Origin: an uncultured Prevotella sp. | GTDB lineage: Bacteria > Bacteroidota > Bacteroidia > Bacteroidales > Bacteroidaceae | Assembly: GCA_937907705.1 (NCBI GenBank) | Contig: CALCVP010000012.1 | Location: forward strand, 1-64,000 | Reading direction: 5' to 3' | DNA: 64,000 nt | Part shown: positions 25,993 through 35,458 of the stretch, piece after piece | Position numbering within the stretch: the stretch's first letter is position 1 | Layout of the letters: each line of letters begins with the position of its first letter | Translations under genes and position numbers: made by a program | The notes under the pieces: generated by a model | What the model saw: the letters and a program-made list of their open reading frames with translations, nothing else | What the model was told of the DNA's origin: nothing | Databases searched by the model: none

Positions 25993-27958
25993 TGCTCTCG
26001 CTTTGTTTTACTGCGTTATTATTTCCAGTAGTATTGATTCTTTTCCCAACTTTTATGTTCTCATTTTTACGAGAAGCGGTGGTCTTATATGTCCTGCCAT
26101 TTTGTGATGTTTGGGTGTATGGAGGTACATAGTTGCCTTGGTATAATTTTTTTATTAAGTCAGGTCTGCCTATTCGTTTTAGCTCTTTTTCTATATTTTT
26201 TCTTTCTTCAGGCTTATACCAAAAGAAAAATTCTCGTTGTGCCAATTTCTCTTTTGACGTTTTAGCTGAGAAAATGGGTTCAAGAGTATAAGGATGATAT
26301 CCTGTATACCATGTTTCCGTGCTTACTGTCATTGGAGTGGGGGTGAAATCTTGTACTTGTTCCAAATGAAAATTCAGTTTCTTGGTAATTGCAGCCAATT
26401 CTGCCATATCCTCTTCGTGGCAGCCAGGGTGACTACTTATGAAGTAAGGAATTATTTGTTGTCTGAGATTTTCTTTGCTGTTGATGGTATCAAATATCTT
26501 TTTAAACTCTTCAAACAGTTTGAAAGAAGGCTTGCGCATTAATTGAAGCACTCTGTCCGAGGTATGTTCGGGAGCTACTTTTAGTCGTCCACTTACATGA
26601 TGGCAAATGAGTTCGTGTATATATTTCTTTGCTGCTACGTTGCAAACCTCATCATTGCTTTTGTGCAGTAAAAGGTCATATCTGACACCACTACCTATAA
26701 AGCTCTTTTTGATACCTGGTATAGAATCAACAGCTTTATATATTTCTAATAAAGGTGTATGATCGGTATTTAAATTTGGACATATCTGTGGATGTATGCA
26801 AGATGGACGTTTGCAATGTTCACATGCTTTATGATTGCGTCCTCCCATTTTGTACATGTTGGCAGATGGACCTCCAAGGTCGCTGATATATCCTTTAAAG
26901 TCTGGCATTTGAAGTACTTTATGTACCTCTTTTATGATGCTTTCCTTACTTCTGGAGACAATGAATTTTCCTTGGTGTGCACTGATAGTGCAAAATGCGC
27001 AGCCACCAAAGCAACCTCTGTGAATATTTACAGAGAATTTTATCATTTCATAAGCGGGTATTCGTTTCCCTTTGTATTTAGGATGGGGTAGGCGTGTATA
27101 AGGTAAATCATAATAATAGTCAATTTCCCTTGTACTCATAGCCGGATAAGGTGGATTAACTACTGTGTATTTGTTATTTACCTCTTGCAATAATCGTTGG
27201 GCATGGAGCTTGTTAGACTCTTCCTCTATATGTTTGAAGTTTTCAGCTTCGTATTTTCGGTTTTGCAGACATTCTTCATGAGAGTGAAGTATGATATCAT
27301 CATCTTTTATTCCATCAAGAATATCATCTTTTGAAGCTAAATATACAGTTTGTGGTATCTCCTTAATGTCGTGTATATTTCTGCCTTTTAATAGCTCATT
27401 GCATAGCGCGGTAATAGGCTTTTCACCCATTCCATATATGATAAGATTGGCTCCAGAGTCGCACAATATACATTTTTTTAACTCATTTTTCCAATAATCA
27501 TAATGAGTTAAACGGCGTAGTGAAGCTTCAATACCTCCTAAAACCACAGGCACATCAGGGTAAAGCCGTTTTAGAATTTTTGTATATACTATTGTCGGAT
27601 ATTCGGGTCTGCAATCATGTCTGCCGTCAGGACTATAAGCATCTTCAGAACGAAGCCTACGGTTGGCTGTATATTTATTGACCATGGAATCCATACATCC
27701 AGGTGCAATACCGAAGAATAGTTTAGGTCGTCCTAATTTTTTAAAGTCGCGGTAGTCTCCGTGCCAATCTGGTTGTGGAACTATGGCTACACGTAGCCCA
27801 ATAGCCTCAAGGGTACGGCCTATAACGGCCGCACCAAAGGATGGATGATCAATGTATGCATCGCCAGAGAAAAGAATGACATCCAGTTCATTCCAGCCTC
27901 TGAGTTCTACTTCTTTTTTTGTAGTTGGTAACCAGTCTGTTAGCCTATAATTATTCAT
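25919..27958 (-). CDS. YgiQ-family radical SAM protein
   Basis: A 679-residue protein of the YgiQ family (UPF0313), whose reaction is not established. The family N-terminal domain is present (LPTTKKEVELRGWNELDV, YIDHPSFGAAVIGR). The radical SAM cluster motif CxxxCxxC appears as CFGGCAFC at about residues 316-323, and a C-terminal cysteine-containing segment HKACEHCKRPSCIHPQICP follows. The C-terminal tail is basic (RKEKSRNMRRRNRY) and its coding sequence overlaps the PP2C-like gene by 74 nt. Its start codon overlaps the end of the interrupted small gene upstream. Confidence 0.93.
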   Translation of the reverse strand: MNNYRLTDWLPTTKKEVELRGWNELDVILFSGDAYIDHPSFGAAVIGRTLEAIGLRVAIVPQPDWHGDYRDFKKLGRPKLFFGIAPGCMDSMVNKYTANRRLRSEDAYSPDGRHDCRPEYPTIVYTKILKRLYPDVPVVLGGIEASLRRLTHYDYWKNELKKCILCDSGANLIIYGMGEKPITALCNELLKGRNIHDIKEIPQTVYLASKDDILDGIKDDDIILHSHEECLQNRKYEAENFKHIEEESNKLHAQRLLQEVNNKYTVVNPPYPAMSTREIDYYYDLPYTRLPHPKYKGKRIPAYEMIKFSVNIHRGCFGGCAFCTISAHQGKFIVSRSKESIIKEVHKVLQMPDFKGYISDLGGPSANMYKMGGRNHKACEHCKRPSCIHPQICPNLNTDHTPLLEIYKAVDSIPGIKKSFIGSGVRYDLLLHKSNDEVCNVAAKKYIHELICHHVSGRLKVAPEHTSDRVLQLMRKPSFKLFEEFKKIFDTINSKENLRQQIIPYFISSHPGCHEEDMAELAAITKKLNFHLEQVQDFTPTPMTVSTETWYTGYHPYTLEPIFSAKTSKEKLAQREFFFWYKPEERKNIEKELKRIGRPDLIKKLYQGNYVPPYTQTSQNGRTYKTTASRKNENIKVGKRINTTGNNNAVKQSESNDKHYREMHNRKEKSRNMRRRNRY

Positions 27959-28289
27959 TTATCTTCTTTTCGTCAACTTCTTTGTTAGGCTTATTGCTTT
28001 CCCATTTAATAAATAATAATACGAGTTGATGAAGGCCAAATGCTTTCATATTGCTGTTGTAAATGACATCAAGGCATAAATCAAGAAGGTCTTTGGTGCC
28101 TTGCTCGTCAGATTAAAGAATAGAACGTACATTGAGCTTCAATTTGTCCAGTACAGATTCATCTATGATGCCATTGCTGTCTATAAGATTCTTTAAAAGA
28201 GAATACTTTTCAATTGTCTGAAGGTGTTTCTCTGTAATTGTTATATTCCTTGTACCAGATACATTGGTTTGAATTTTGTATGTTTCCAT
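27951..28289 (-). pseudogene. small gene interrupted by an in-frame stop, upstream of YgiQ
   Basis: From ATG 28289 a frame codes 58 residues (METYKIQTNVSGTRN at the start), meets TAA at 28115-28113, then continues in the same frame for 53 more codons (including DLLDLCLDVIYNSNMKAFGL) to a stop at 27953-27951 that overlaps the YgiQ start. Both halves look coding: acidic, helix-forming, no low-complexity. The simplest reading is one 111-residue protein broken by a single nonsense change. The upstream half could still be made as a 58-residue protein. No family recognised. Confidence 0.6.
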
Positions 28290-28341
28290 ATTATTTAGTT
28301 GTTATAGTGTGAATATTATTGCTGCATTGCAATATTGATTT

Positions 28342-30978
28342 TCATTTGCGTTTTAATAAAAAATTGAGAATGCCTTGCATGAGTGATGCCTGCATTTTAG
28401 CGGATTTAATACATTCAAATGGAAAGCTCATGGCTAAAGTATTGTTTGCATTACCTTGATAAGCTACGCAAACAGATTTTCCATCATCCGCAGTCAAAGC
28501 ACAAAATGCAGGGAAAACAGGCGAAATAAGATCGATAGATGTACAAGCATAATGATCTTCATTGAGCCTTGTATATATATCAAATTGGCTATTCATTCCG
28601 ACTACAATGTTGTTGTTTTGCAGTTTGCTGTTTCCACTCAGTTGAAGGTGTAATATGTTTTCAAGAAATTGTTTTTCCTTTTCACTTGTCATATCACTTG
28701 CAATGAAAGCACCGCTGACCAATATATTACCTTGGCTTTTATAGTATTGTGCAATTTTTTTTTGCAACTCTTCACTGAAAGTCTTGTAATATCTTGTTGC
28801 ATGGCCATCATTTTTCTCTAATCCAAGTATTAAGTCAATACAATCATATTGGTTTATATTGATTTTATCTTTTTCCACAGCCATCTTGGAGCAACTTACA
28901 ATATTATACTTATTATTAGCCATGATAGCTTTAGCATGTATGGGTACATAATTAAACTCATTACCCATAATAATAGTGCCTTCTAACTCATTGCCGCTAT
29001 ATCCCAGTCCATTGAGACCTTCTTTTCCTATTTTTGTTTTATCAAAGCATATTTGTGCTCCACAAAATCCTGGCATTTTTCCATAGTTTACGCCAATGTC
29101 TTCATTAATATCAAATCCTTGACTAAAGCTGTCATCTATCACGGCTGGTGATGATAGCCTATTAAATCCATTGATGATAAGAATGTTCTTTGCTGTAGCG
29201 GAATGATATACAGCAGAGAGAATTTCAGAAGTAAAACTTTCGCCTCCTTCATTAACAGCAGAAACCTTAAAGTTGTATAGTATATCAGGACGAAGCTTGA
29301 TCTTGCATGCATTGCTTTTGATGGAAATGCCATTGTCAAAATCAGAGCTTCCCGTAGCAGTGTATAAGATAAATGATTTTGCCTGAGCTGTAGACTCGTA
29401 CTTATCTGATTGTGCATCCCATTTCAACAAGATTGTATCGTTTTTTAAAAAACAAATTCTAAAATTGTGAGGAGCCAATGGTGTTACCGCATACGCTTTG
29501 TCATGCTGTTTTGCTATGTGTTTTAAAATTGTTTTATAGATACTTCTTGCCATGTCAAACCTAAAGTTTGGATCTTGTCCTAACCGCATATCTGGAAAGT
29601 TCTGATGAGACATGGTTTCTAAAATAGCAGATGTCATATATGGGCATCGAGTTTCCGAATAATTCCTGTCGTATAAATCTCTTTTATTCCATTTACCATA
29701 TATTTCTTCCATTTCGCTACTGACATTATTAAGTAGCTTTGATGCAAACTTCTTGGACAAATCTCTTGGTAATCCTGATGGGTATCTGGCTCCTTCTTCT
29801 TTTGTTGTGCAAATGGCTAATGTGCCAAAAATAGATTTGTAGTCATTTGTAACCCCTGCATCACTATGCACAGCTAATGACAATTCTATAGGAACGTTTA
29901 AACCTCCGTAATTTGGAAGAAAACAAGAACCTCCAGCTAACCAATTTGTCATGTATGATCTTGCATTGATGTCTTCTTTATAATCATCAGTGCCGTCTTT
30001 TGAATAGCAAATGCTGTCTGGAGCGCCAGCCCACTGTGTATAATAGCGTGAGCCTTCCAAAAAGCGAGGTAAACCACTCGTTTTGCCATTCCTGCTAATA
30101 TTGCCCATGCCTCCACCAAAGCGAACGGCATCTGCCGTAACGACACCATTGTATGCACTCTCATTTGAAAGGACAACCCTATTTTTAGGTGAACAGCCTT
30201 TGTCAAAGTCAAATGTTCCTAAGTAAACCCATGTGCCACCTCCCATTCTTTGATTAACATTAAAAATGGTTTTACTGCCTTTGTGGTATACAGTATATTG
30301 GGCATCTGGTACATTCTCCGTCGTTTCTGGGTAGCTTACATAAACAGCATACTTATCGGCCTTTTCAAAATTAGGTTGGTATGATATCTCACAGGTCTTA
30401 GTAATAGATGCTTTTGCTTTGCGAGTAGTTCCTTGCTTAAACGGATTTTGTCTATCAACAATTATCGTAGTATTGCATTTGAAGCCAGGTATATTGGCAT
30501 TAGTCCACATGTTATCTATACCTAATTCTGTGTAATAAGGTAATAGCACTTTATTATCGTTATCAATAATATATTCTTTTTTTTGCCAATCTCTTTCTCT
30601 TGGTGTAAATACAATAGCTCCTGCTTTCTCAAGCATAGGTATTAAGTATGGAATTACAATGGTTTGTGTAAACAAGTCTTCTGTTGTGCAAAATAGTTTA
30701 GGCCTTTGCCAAGTCCATTCATCTGTTTTTTGATTATAATATTTTCCATGGCTTGCCCATAAAGATAAATGCTTGTTTTGTAATCCTTTAGTAATGTTGA
30801 TAGGCTTAGATGCGTTAGTTACCCATGGCGTGCCTTGATATTCAATATCTTTGATTTGTTCTTTATTGGATATGTTGTCTGTTCTTTTTTGAGAATGCAA
30901 TGCCTTTTTATGGGTTCCACAATCGACCAATAAAAGACAGACAATAATAATTATAATGTGAAAAAGACCTTTTTTCAT
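28342..30978 (-). CDS. lipoprotein with amidase_3-like and golvesin-like domains
   Basis: An 878-residue exported lipoprotein: hydrophobic leader then LLLVDC with the lipidated Cys near residue 20. An N-acetylmuramoyl-L-alanine-amidase-like catalytic region is indicated by LSLWASHGKYYN (about 71-82) and LSLAVHSDAG (about 365-374). Between them a golvesin/xanthan-lyase-C-like beta domain is inserted (AKYAVYVSYPE-like segment, GGGTWVYLGTFDFDKG, VVTADAVRFGGG). A fibronectin type III-like segment follows, then an unknown C-terminal domain. Similar genes are often labelled xanthan lyase; cell-wall amidase is a better guess. It starts 5 nt after a PlsC-like gene. Confidence 0.78.
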   Translation of the reverse strand: MKKGLFHIIIIIVCLLLVDCGTHKKALHSQKRTDNISNKEQIKDIEYQGTPWVTNASKPINITKGLQNKHLSLWASHGKYYNQKTDEWTWQRPKLFCTTEDLFTQTIVIPYLIPMLEKAGAIVFTPRERDWQKKEYIIDNDNKVLLPYYTELGIDNMWTNANIPGFKCNTTIIVDRQNPFKQGTTRKAKASITKTCEISYQPNFEKADKYAVYVSYPETTENVPDAQYTVYHKGSKTIFNVNQRMGGGTWVYLGTFDFDKGCSPKNRVVLSNESAYNGVVTADAVRFGGGMGNISRNGKTSGLPRFLEGSRYYTQWAGAPDSICYSKDGTDDYKEDINARSYMTNWLAGGSCFLPNYGGLNVPIELSLAVHSDAGVTNDYKSIFGTLAICTTKEEGARYPSGLPRDLSKKFASKLLNNVSSEMEEIYGKWNKRDLYDRNYSETRCPYMTSAILETMSHQNFPDMRLGQDPNFRFDMARSIYKTILKHIAKQHDKAYAVTPLAPHNFRICFLKNDTILLKWDAQSDKYESTAQAKSFILYTATGSSDFDNGISIKSNACKIKLRPDILYNFKVSAVNEGGESFTSEILSAVYHSATAKNILIINGFNRLSSPAVIDDSFSQGFDINEDIGVNYGKMPGFCGAQICFDKTKIGKEGLNGLGYSGNELEGTIIMGNEFNYVPIHAKAIMANNKYNIVSCSKMAVEKDKININQYDCIDLILGLEKNDGHATRYYKTFSEELQKKIAQYYKSQGNILVSGAFIASDMTSEKEKQFLENILHLQLSGNSKLQNNNIVVGMNSQFDIYTRLNEDHYACTSIDLISPVFPAFCALTADDGKSVCVAYQGNANNTLAMSFPFECIKSAKMQASLMQGILNFLLKRK

Positions 30979-30983
30979 TTTAA

Positions 30984-31535
30984 TTAATTCCCAATAGTAA
31001 ATTTTTCTGGATACTTTCCTTTGAAATTCTTATAATAATTTTTGATTTCTTGCATGTCTTTGTCTATATCGCCAGATGGCCATATGCATTTAGTACATTC
31101 AATAAGTTTTCTATCATAGTCGAGACCATAAAGTAGAATAGGAATTTTTGCGTTGAGTGCAATGTAATAAAATCCTTTTTTCCAATCGGGGTTTAATGAG
31201 CGAGTACCTTCTGGGGTAATGCATAACCTAAAGCAATCTGCTTGTTGAGCAATATGAGCTAATTGGTCAGTCATTTTTGTATGTTTGGATCGAAATACAG
31301 GTATGCCTCCAATTTTTTTAAAGAAGATTCCTAATGGACCCCAAAACCATTCTTTTTTCATTAAGAAATTAATATGCAATCCTTCTGCTCGCATATACAT
31401 TTGGCCAATGATAAAATCAAAATTACTGGTATGTGGGGCTAAACAGAGAATGTATTTTTTTGGATGTTCAATAGTTACCTTTTTGGTCCATCCTCCTCGC
31501 TTGTAAAGTAAATATCTAAAAAAAAATTGTAGCAT
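30984..31535 (-). CDS. 1-acyl-glycerol-3-phosphate acyltransferase-like protein
   Basis: Transfers an acyl chain to a lysophospholipid or related lipid at the membrane. The 183-residue product has the PlsC hallmarks HTSNFD (35-40, the HxxxxD motif) and PEGTRS (108-113). It is short compared with bacterial PlsC proteins and starts almost at the catalytic domain, as in the small Bacteroidetes acyltransferases, so its exact substrate is uncertain; an ornithine or flavolipid acyltransferase is an alternative. Likely cotranscribed with the downstream lipoprotein gene. Confidence 0.85.
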   Translation of the reverse strand: MLQFFFRYLLYKRGGWTKKVTIEHPKKYILCLAPHTSNFDFIIGQMYMRAEGLHINFLMKKEWFWGPLGIFFKKIGGIPVFRSKHTKMTDQLAHIAQQADCFRLCITPEGTRSLNPDWKKGFYYIALNAKIPILLYGLDYDRKLIECTKCIWPSGDIDKDMQEIKNYYKNFKGKYPEKFTIGN

Positions 31536-31581
31536 TATTTTTATTCGTCTCTTTATTGTGCAAACATTTTATTTCTTACAC

Positions 31582-31645
31582 TTTCAGACTGTATGCATCA
31601 GTTTTATGAATATTCACCTTATTTGCTGACACATGCAGTCTGAAA
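31582..31645. repeat. 20-bp imperfect inverted repeat in an intergenic spacer
   Basis: TTTCAGACTGTATGCATCAG (31582-31601) is inverted at 31626-31645 with three mismatches. It lies between the convergent-free start of the acyltransferase gene and the 3' end of the gene at 31777, where it could act as the terminator for the latter. Confidence 0.45.
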
Positions 31646-31776
31646 ACAGCCTATAAGTTTATGTCTTACCTTATGTTATAAAACATTGGCTATCGGATTA
31701 ATTCCGTTAGTTAGTATTTTATACTAATTATATGCGCAAATGAATGTTTATGCTAATCTGAAGAATTTATACTATT

Positions 31777-32046
31777 TTAGTTAAGGGCGACAATATTGTC
31801 AATTATTTTACTTACTTCCTCATTAAAGTTCTTCTTAAGATCAAGAAAATAAAGCTTTGGCTTTATTCCTGGCTCTACATGTGAAATACGTTTTAAGAAA
31901 CTATTGTGTGTAATAAGAATAGATGTCAGGATAGATTTCACGTTTTCTTCATCTTTTCCTTCATACAATGATGTAGCGATACATTCTGCAAATAGATCAC
32001 TACAGATGTAGTTAATCATTTTTTTTAAATCTCTTTTATTAGCCAT
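31777..32046 (-). CDS. small conserved protein of unknown function
   Basis: 89 residues starting MANKRDLKKMINYICSDLFA; the start at 32046 is favoured over a longer open frame because a consensus promoter lies at 32073-32104, which would put any upstream start before the transcript begins. The protein is helical, with no signal or membrane segment. The opening segment resembles that of short Bacteroidales hypothetical proteins, but I cannot assign a family. It is transcribed away from the phosphofructokinase gene. Confidence 0.75.
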   Translation of the reverse strand: MANKRDLKKMINYICSDLFAECIATSLYEGKDEENVKSILTSILITHNSFLKRISHVEPGIKPKLYFLDLKKNFNEEVSKIIDNIVALN

Positions 32047-32072
32047 GGTTAAAAATTGATATGTTTGTATTA

Positions 32073-32104
32073 CAAATGTATGAATAAAAAAAGTAATTGG
32101 CAAA
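32073..32104 (-). promoter_or_regulatory. promoter of the 89-residue protein gene
   Basis: On the minus strand TTTG (32104-32101), a 20-nt spacer and TACATTTG (32080-32073) match the Bacteroidetes consensus. The predicted start of transcription near 32066 is 20 nt upstream of the ATG at 32046. Confidence 0.65.
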
Positions 32105-32152
32105 TGTTTTTTAGAAAAAATAATAATTAAAGCTCCATTTTGTTTTGTTTCT

Positions 32153-32184
32153 TTTCTTCGGTTGGTAAGAAATTTGTAAATTTG
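32153..32184 (+). promoter_or_regulatory. probable promoter of the PPi-phosphofructokinase gene
   Basis: TTTC (32153-32156), a 20-nt spacer and TAAATTTG (32177-32184); the -7 box matches the consensus and the -33 box has one mismatch. The leader would be about 40 nt. Confidence 0.5.
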
Positions 32185-32228
32185 CATACCAAAATTACGG
32201 CATATTAATTATAAATTATCTAAGTCTT

Positions 32229-33872
32229 ATGAAAAAAAGTGCATTACAGGAAGCAAGAAACTCTTACATTCCTAAATTACCAAAAGCTTTGCAGGGCTCA
32301 GTAACAATAAAAGAAGGTGAACCGACACAAAGTGTTGATAATCAAGCTGAGATTAAAAAGCTCTTCCCTAATACTTATGGAATGCCTGTTGTAGAGTTTA
32401 TTCCAAGCACAGAAGAAAATCACTATTCATTTAATGTAGGTGTAATTTTAAGTGGCGGGCAAGCTCCCGGTGGACACAATGTAATCACAGGTTTGTTTGA
32501 TACCATTAAGAAGATGAATCCTGAAAATCGCCTTTTCGGATTTATCTTGGGTCCTTCAGGATTGGTAGAGCATAACTATATTGAAATCACTTCTGAATTT
32601 ATTGACGAATATCGTAATACTGGTGGTTTTGATATGATAGGCTCTGGTCGTACTAAACTTGAAAAAGAAGACCAATTCGAGAAAGGACTTGAAATTATAC
32701 GTAAATTGAATATTAAAGCTATTGTTATCATTGGTGGTGATGACTCTAATACGAACGCATGTGTATTGGCTGAGTATTATGCAGCTAAGAAATATGGAGT
32801 TCAGGTAATAGGTTGTCCAAAGACTATTGATGGCGACTTGAAAAATTCTCAAATAGAAACATCTTTTGGTTTCGATACAGCCACCAAAACTTATTCAGAG
32901 TTGATTGGCAATATTGAGAGAGACTGTAATTCAGCTCGTAAATATTGGCACTTTATAAAGTTAATGGGTCGTTCAGCAAGTCATATTGCTTTGGAATGTG
33001 CTCTTCAATGCCAGCCTAACGTATGCATCGTTTCAGAGGAAGTAAAGGCTAAAAAAATGACTTTAAATCAAATAGTAGACTATTTGTGTGAGGTTATTGC
33101 TGCACGAGCTGCTGAAGGAAATAATTTTGGTGTAATACTTATTCCTGAAGGTCTTATAGAGTTTATTCCTTCTATTGGTAGCTTGATTGAAGAACTGAAT
33201 GATTTGTTGGCTTCTCATGGAGCAGATTACAAAGATCTTGATAAAGATGCTCAGCGTGAATATATCTTGAAACATTTAAGTGCTGAGAGCGCAAGTACGT
33301 TTGAAACCCTTCCTGATGGAGTGGCTCGCCAATTGTCTCTTGACCGTGATCCTCATGGAAATGTTCAAGTTTCACTTATCGAAACAGAAAAGCTACTTTC
33401 TGATATGTGCGAGGCTCGTCTTGCAAAATGGAAGAGTCAAGGCAAATATGTAGGGAAGTTTGCAGCATTGCACCACTTCTTTGGCTATGAGGGTCGTTGC
33501 GCAGCTCCTTCTAACTTTGATGCTGACTATTGCTATGCATTGGGCGCAAGTGCAGCTCATCTTATTGCTAACGGCAAGACAGGTTATATGGCTATTGTTC
33601 AAGATACAACTAAGCCTTCAAGCGATTGGAAAGCTGGCGGTGTACCAATTACAATGATGATGAATATGGAGCGTCGTAATGGCGAGATGAAACCTGTTAT
33701 CCGCAAGGCTCTTGTAGAGTTGGAAGGTAACCCATTTAAGGAGTTTGCCAAGCATCGTGAAGAATGGGCAAAGAATACTTGCTTCGTTTATCCTGGTCCA
33801 ATACAGTATTGGGGACCAACAGAGGTCTGTGATACAACTACAAAGACATTGGCTTTAGAACAAACTAAGTAA
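32229..33872 (+). CDS. pfp: pyrophosphate-dependent 6-phosphofructokinase
   Basis: Phosphorylates fructose 6-phosphate reversibly with pyrophosphate, serving glycolysis and gluconeogenesis. The 547-residue length is that of the long PPi-dependent group. GGDDSNTNA (about 169-177) has aspartate where ATP-using enzymes have glycine, the accepted mark of PPi use, and PKTIDGDLKN (about 197-206) has the lysine also tied to PPi specificity. GRSASHIALECALQ lies in the sugar-phosphate site. A strong terminator follows 20 nt after the stop. Confidence 0.95.
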   Translation: MKKSALQEARNSYIPKLPKALQGSVTIKEGEPTQSVDNQAEIKKLFPNTYGMPVVEFIPSTEENHYSFNVGVILSGGQAPGGHNVITGLFDTIKKMNPENRLFGFILGPSGLVEHNYIEITSEFIDEYRNTGGFDMIGSGRTKLEKEDQFEKGLEIIRKLNIKAIVIIGGDDSNTNACVLAEYYAAKKYGVQVIGCPKTIDGDLKNSQIETSFGFDTATKTYSELIGNIERDCNSARKYWHFIKLMGRSASHIALECALQCQPNVCIVSEEVKAKKMTLNQIVDYLCEVIAARAAEGNNFGVILIPEGLIEFIPSIGSLIEELNDLLASHGADYKDLDKDAQREYILKHLSAESASTFETLPDGVARQLSLDRDPHGNVQVSLIETEKLLSDMCEARLAKWKSQGKYVGKFAALHHFFGYEGRCAAPSNFDADYCYALGASAAHLIANGKTGYMAIVQDTTKPSSDWKAGGVPITMMMNMERRNGEMKPVIRKALVELEGNPFKEFAKHREEWAKNTCFVYPGPIQYWGPTEVCDTTTKTLALEQTK

Positions 33873-34179
33873 GATTATTTACTTTTATAGTATTTAGGGC
33901 AGTTGCATTAAACTGCCCTAAATTTTTATGGTGTTTTGCGTATTCTTACTAATACTTATAAATTATAATAGCCCATTTGGCAATACCTTGTTATCTTTGA
34001 ATTTAATTATTTGAACAGAAGCTGAACATAACATAGATAAGCGGTTAAAATACGAGTTTTGCAACTGTTACAATGATATGAATAGAAGGTTGCTTTGATA
34101 AGGTCAAAGCTTTTTCTTACAAAAAGAGTGAGAAATTGTTTAACTTATATGTTAGTTTCAACAGACCCTTGATTTATAT
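33873..34179. other. intergenic region between pfp and the GH25 gene
   Basis: It holds the pfp terminator (33893-33922) and then AT-rich sequence with no gene. No convincing promoter was found for the GH25 gene. Confidence 0.4.
33893..33927 (+). terminator. intrinsic terminator of pfp
   Basis: TTTAGGGCAGTT (33893-33904) and its exact complement (33911-33922) form a 12-bp stem with a 6-nt loop, followed by TTTTT. A textbook rho-independent terminator. Confidence 0.9.
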
Positions 34180-35040
34180 ATGGTTAAAGATATCCATCAT
34201 AATACGAATGAACCACAATATGTGGATAAAGATATTACTATGGCGAATACTAAATCCGCTTTATGGTTCAATTGGCGCAAGAAGCGTCATAGATGGATAT
34301 TGTGGTTAGGTGGGCTATCTGTAATAACGGTTTATATATGGCTTTTCTACTATATTTTTGTGGGGCCTTTTGGCTTTCGTTGGCGTGCGCTATATGGCGA
34401 CCCTAAGTATCCAGAAGGCTATGAAATACGTGGAATAGATATCAGCCATTATCAAGGTAGCATAGATTGGGACATGCTTAGAAATGCAATGATAGAGCGT
34501 TGTCCTATTCGGTTTATCCTTATTAAGGCCACAGAAGGAAACAGCTCTGTTGACGAAAACTTTGATGATAATTTCGACCAGGCTCGAGAATATGGCTTTA
34601 TTAGGGGAGCATATCATTTTTGGAGTAATAAATCATCAGCTCGTGAACAAGCTTATTTCTTTTTGGATAGAGTTCATTTAGAAGACGGCGATCTTCCTCC
34701 TGTTCTGGATGTAGAACATAAGCCTAAGACAATGTCTACTGAGGATTTTCAACGTGAAGTATTGACTTGGCTTCACATTGTTGAAGATCGTTATCATGTA
34801 AAACCAATTATTTATACCTATTATAAATTCAAAATGAATTATCTTAATGGGACTGTGTTTGATGATTATCCTTATTGGATAGCTCATTATTATGTAGATA
34901 CGATAGAATACAAAGGGGCTTGGCGTTTTTGGCAGCATACAGATGCAGGAAAATTACCGGGTATTAAAGGGTATGTTGACTTTAATATTTATAATGGCAG
35001 TTATTATGACTTGAAGAAATTTACAATAGGGAATGATTGA
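34180..35040 (+). CDS. membrane-anchored GH25 lysozyme-like muramidase
   Basis: Cleaves the beta-1,4 bond between N-acetylmuramic acid and N-acetylglucosamine. The 286-residue product has a basic cytosolic N terminus (about 1-38), one transmembrane helix (about 39-62, WILWLGGLSVITVYIWLFYY) and then a complete GH25 domain: DISHYQGSIDW (87-97), IKATEG, GAYHFW, and DVEHKP with the catalytic Asp/Glu pair near 177-179. It is thus an inner-membrane protein facing the periplasm, not a secreted lysozyme. An alternative start at 34240 would shorten the cytosolic part by 20 residues. Confidence 0.9.
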   Translation: MVKDIHHNTNEPQYVDKDITMANTKSALWFNWRKKRHRWILWLGGLSVITVYIWLFYYIFVGPFGFRWRALYGDPKYPEGYEIRGIDISHYQGSIDWDMLRNAMIERCPIRFILIKATEGNSSVDENFDDNFDQAREYGFIRGAYHFWSNKSSAREQAYFFLDRVHLEDGDLPPVLDVEHKPKTMSTEDFQREVLTWLHIVEDRYHVKPIIYTYYKFKMNYLNGTVFDDYPYWIAHYYVDTIEYKGAWRFWQHTDAGKLPGIKGYVDFNIYNGSYYDLKKFTIGND

Positions 35041-35144
35041 AAAAATCTTTTCATGTGTAAAATGTTTAGGTACTTGGCAAAACAAAGCCCAAATTGATAT
35101 CATCCTTATCTATATTTCTAAAAAGTCTTTCTATTTTTGAAAGG

Positions 35145-35176
35145 CATTTGAACGGCATTCGAAGACCGTTCAAATG
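35145..35176 (+). terminator. hairpin downstream of the GH25 gene
   Basis: CATTTGAACGG (35145-35155) and its exact complement (35166-35176) flank a 10-nt loop and are followed by TTACAGATTTTTC. It lies 104 nt after the GH25 stop codon and is a plausible terminator. Confidence 0.55.
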
Positions 35177-35343
35177 TTACAGATTTTTCATTTAGCTAAA
35201 ATAGAGACAGCCCGCAATGACTTGTATTTGTTTTTGGTTTTTATGTGTGAAATGTTTAGTGCGTTTTGCTTTTTCTGAAATTCGAATATATTATTTTGTT
35301 GGTTTTCGACAACATAAGTGTCTTTAAAATTGCTTCATTATGG

Positions 35344-35394
35344 GTACAAAAAACTGCACAGACCTGTATAGCATAGGCTTTGTGCAGTTTGTAC
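35344..35394. terminator. hairpin before the end of the EEP gene
   Basis: GTACAAA plus ACTGCACA on the left pairs with TGTGCAGTTTGTAC on the right (ends 35344 and 35394), with a 3-nt bulge and a further short inner stem CCT/AGG. It lies 64 nt after the EEP gene on the minus strand and may terminate the polysaccharide operon. Confidence 0.5.
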
Positions 35395-35458
35395 TTCCAA
35401 GAAAAACAAGAAGCTGTTCGTTGTTATCTTTTTAGATACCTTCTTTTTAAAGTTGAAT

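Larger units (their letters stand above)
35041..35458. other. convergent intergenic region with two hairpins and a direct repeat
   Basis: No gene. It contains two strong inverted repeats (35145-35176 and 35344-35394) and a 17-nt direct repeat with one mismatch, ATGTGTAAAATGTTTAG at 35053-35069 and ATGTGTGAAATGTTTAG at 35243-35259. It separates the GH25 gene from the convergent end of the polysaccharide locus. Confidence 0.45.

Noticed and set aside
35041..35458. Possible CRISPR-like direct repeats.
   Set aside because: Only two 17-nt repeats with one mismatch, 190 nt apart, and no cas genes or regular spacing.
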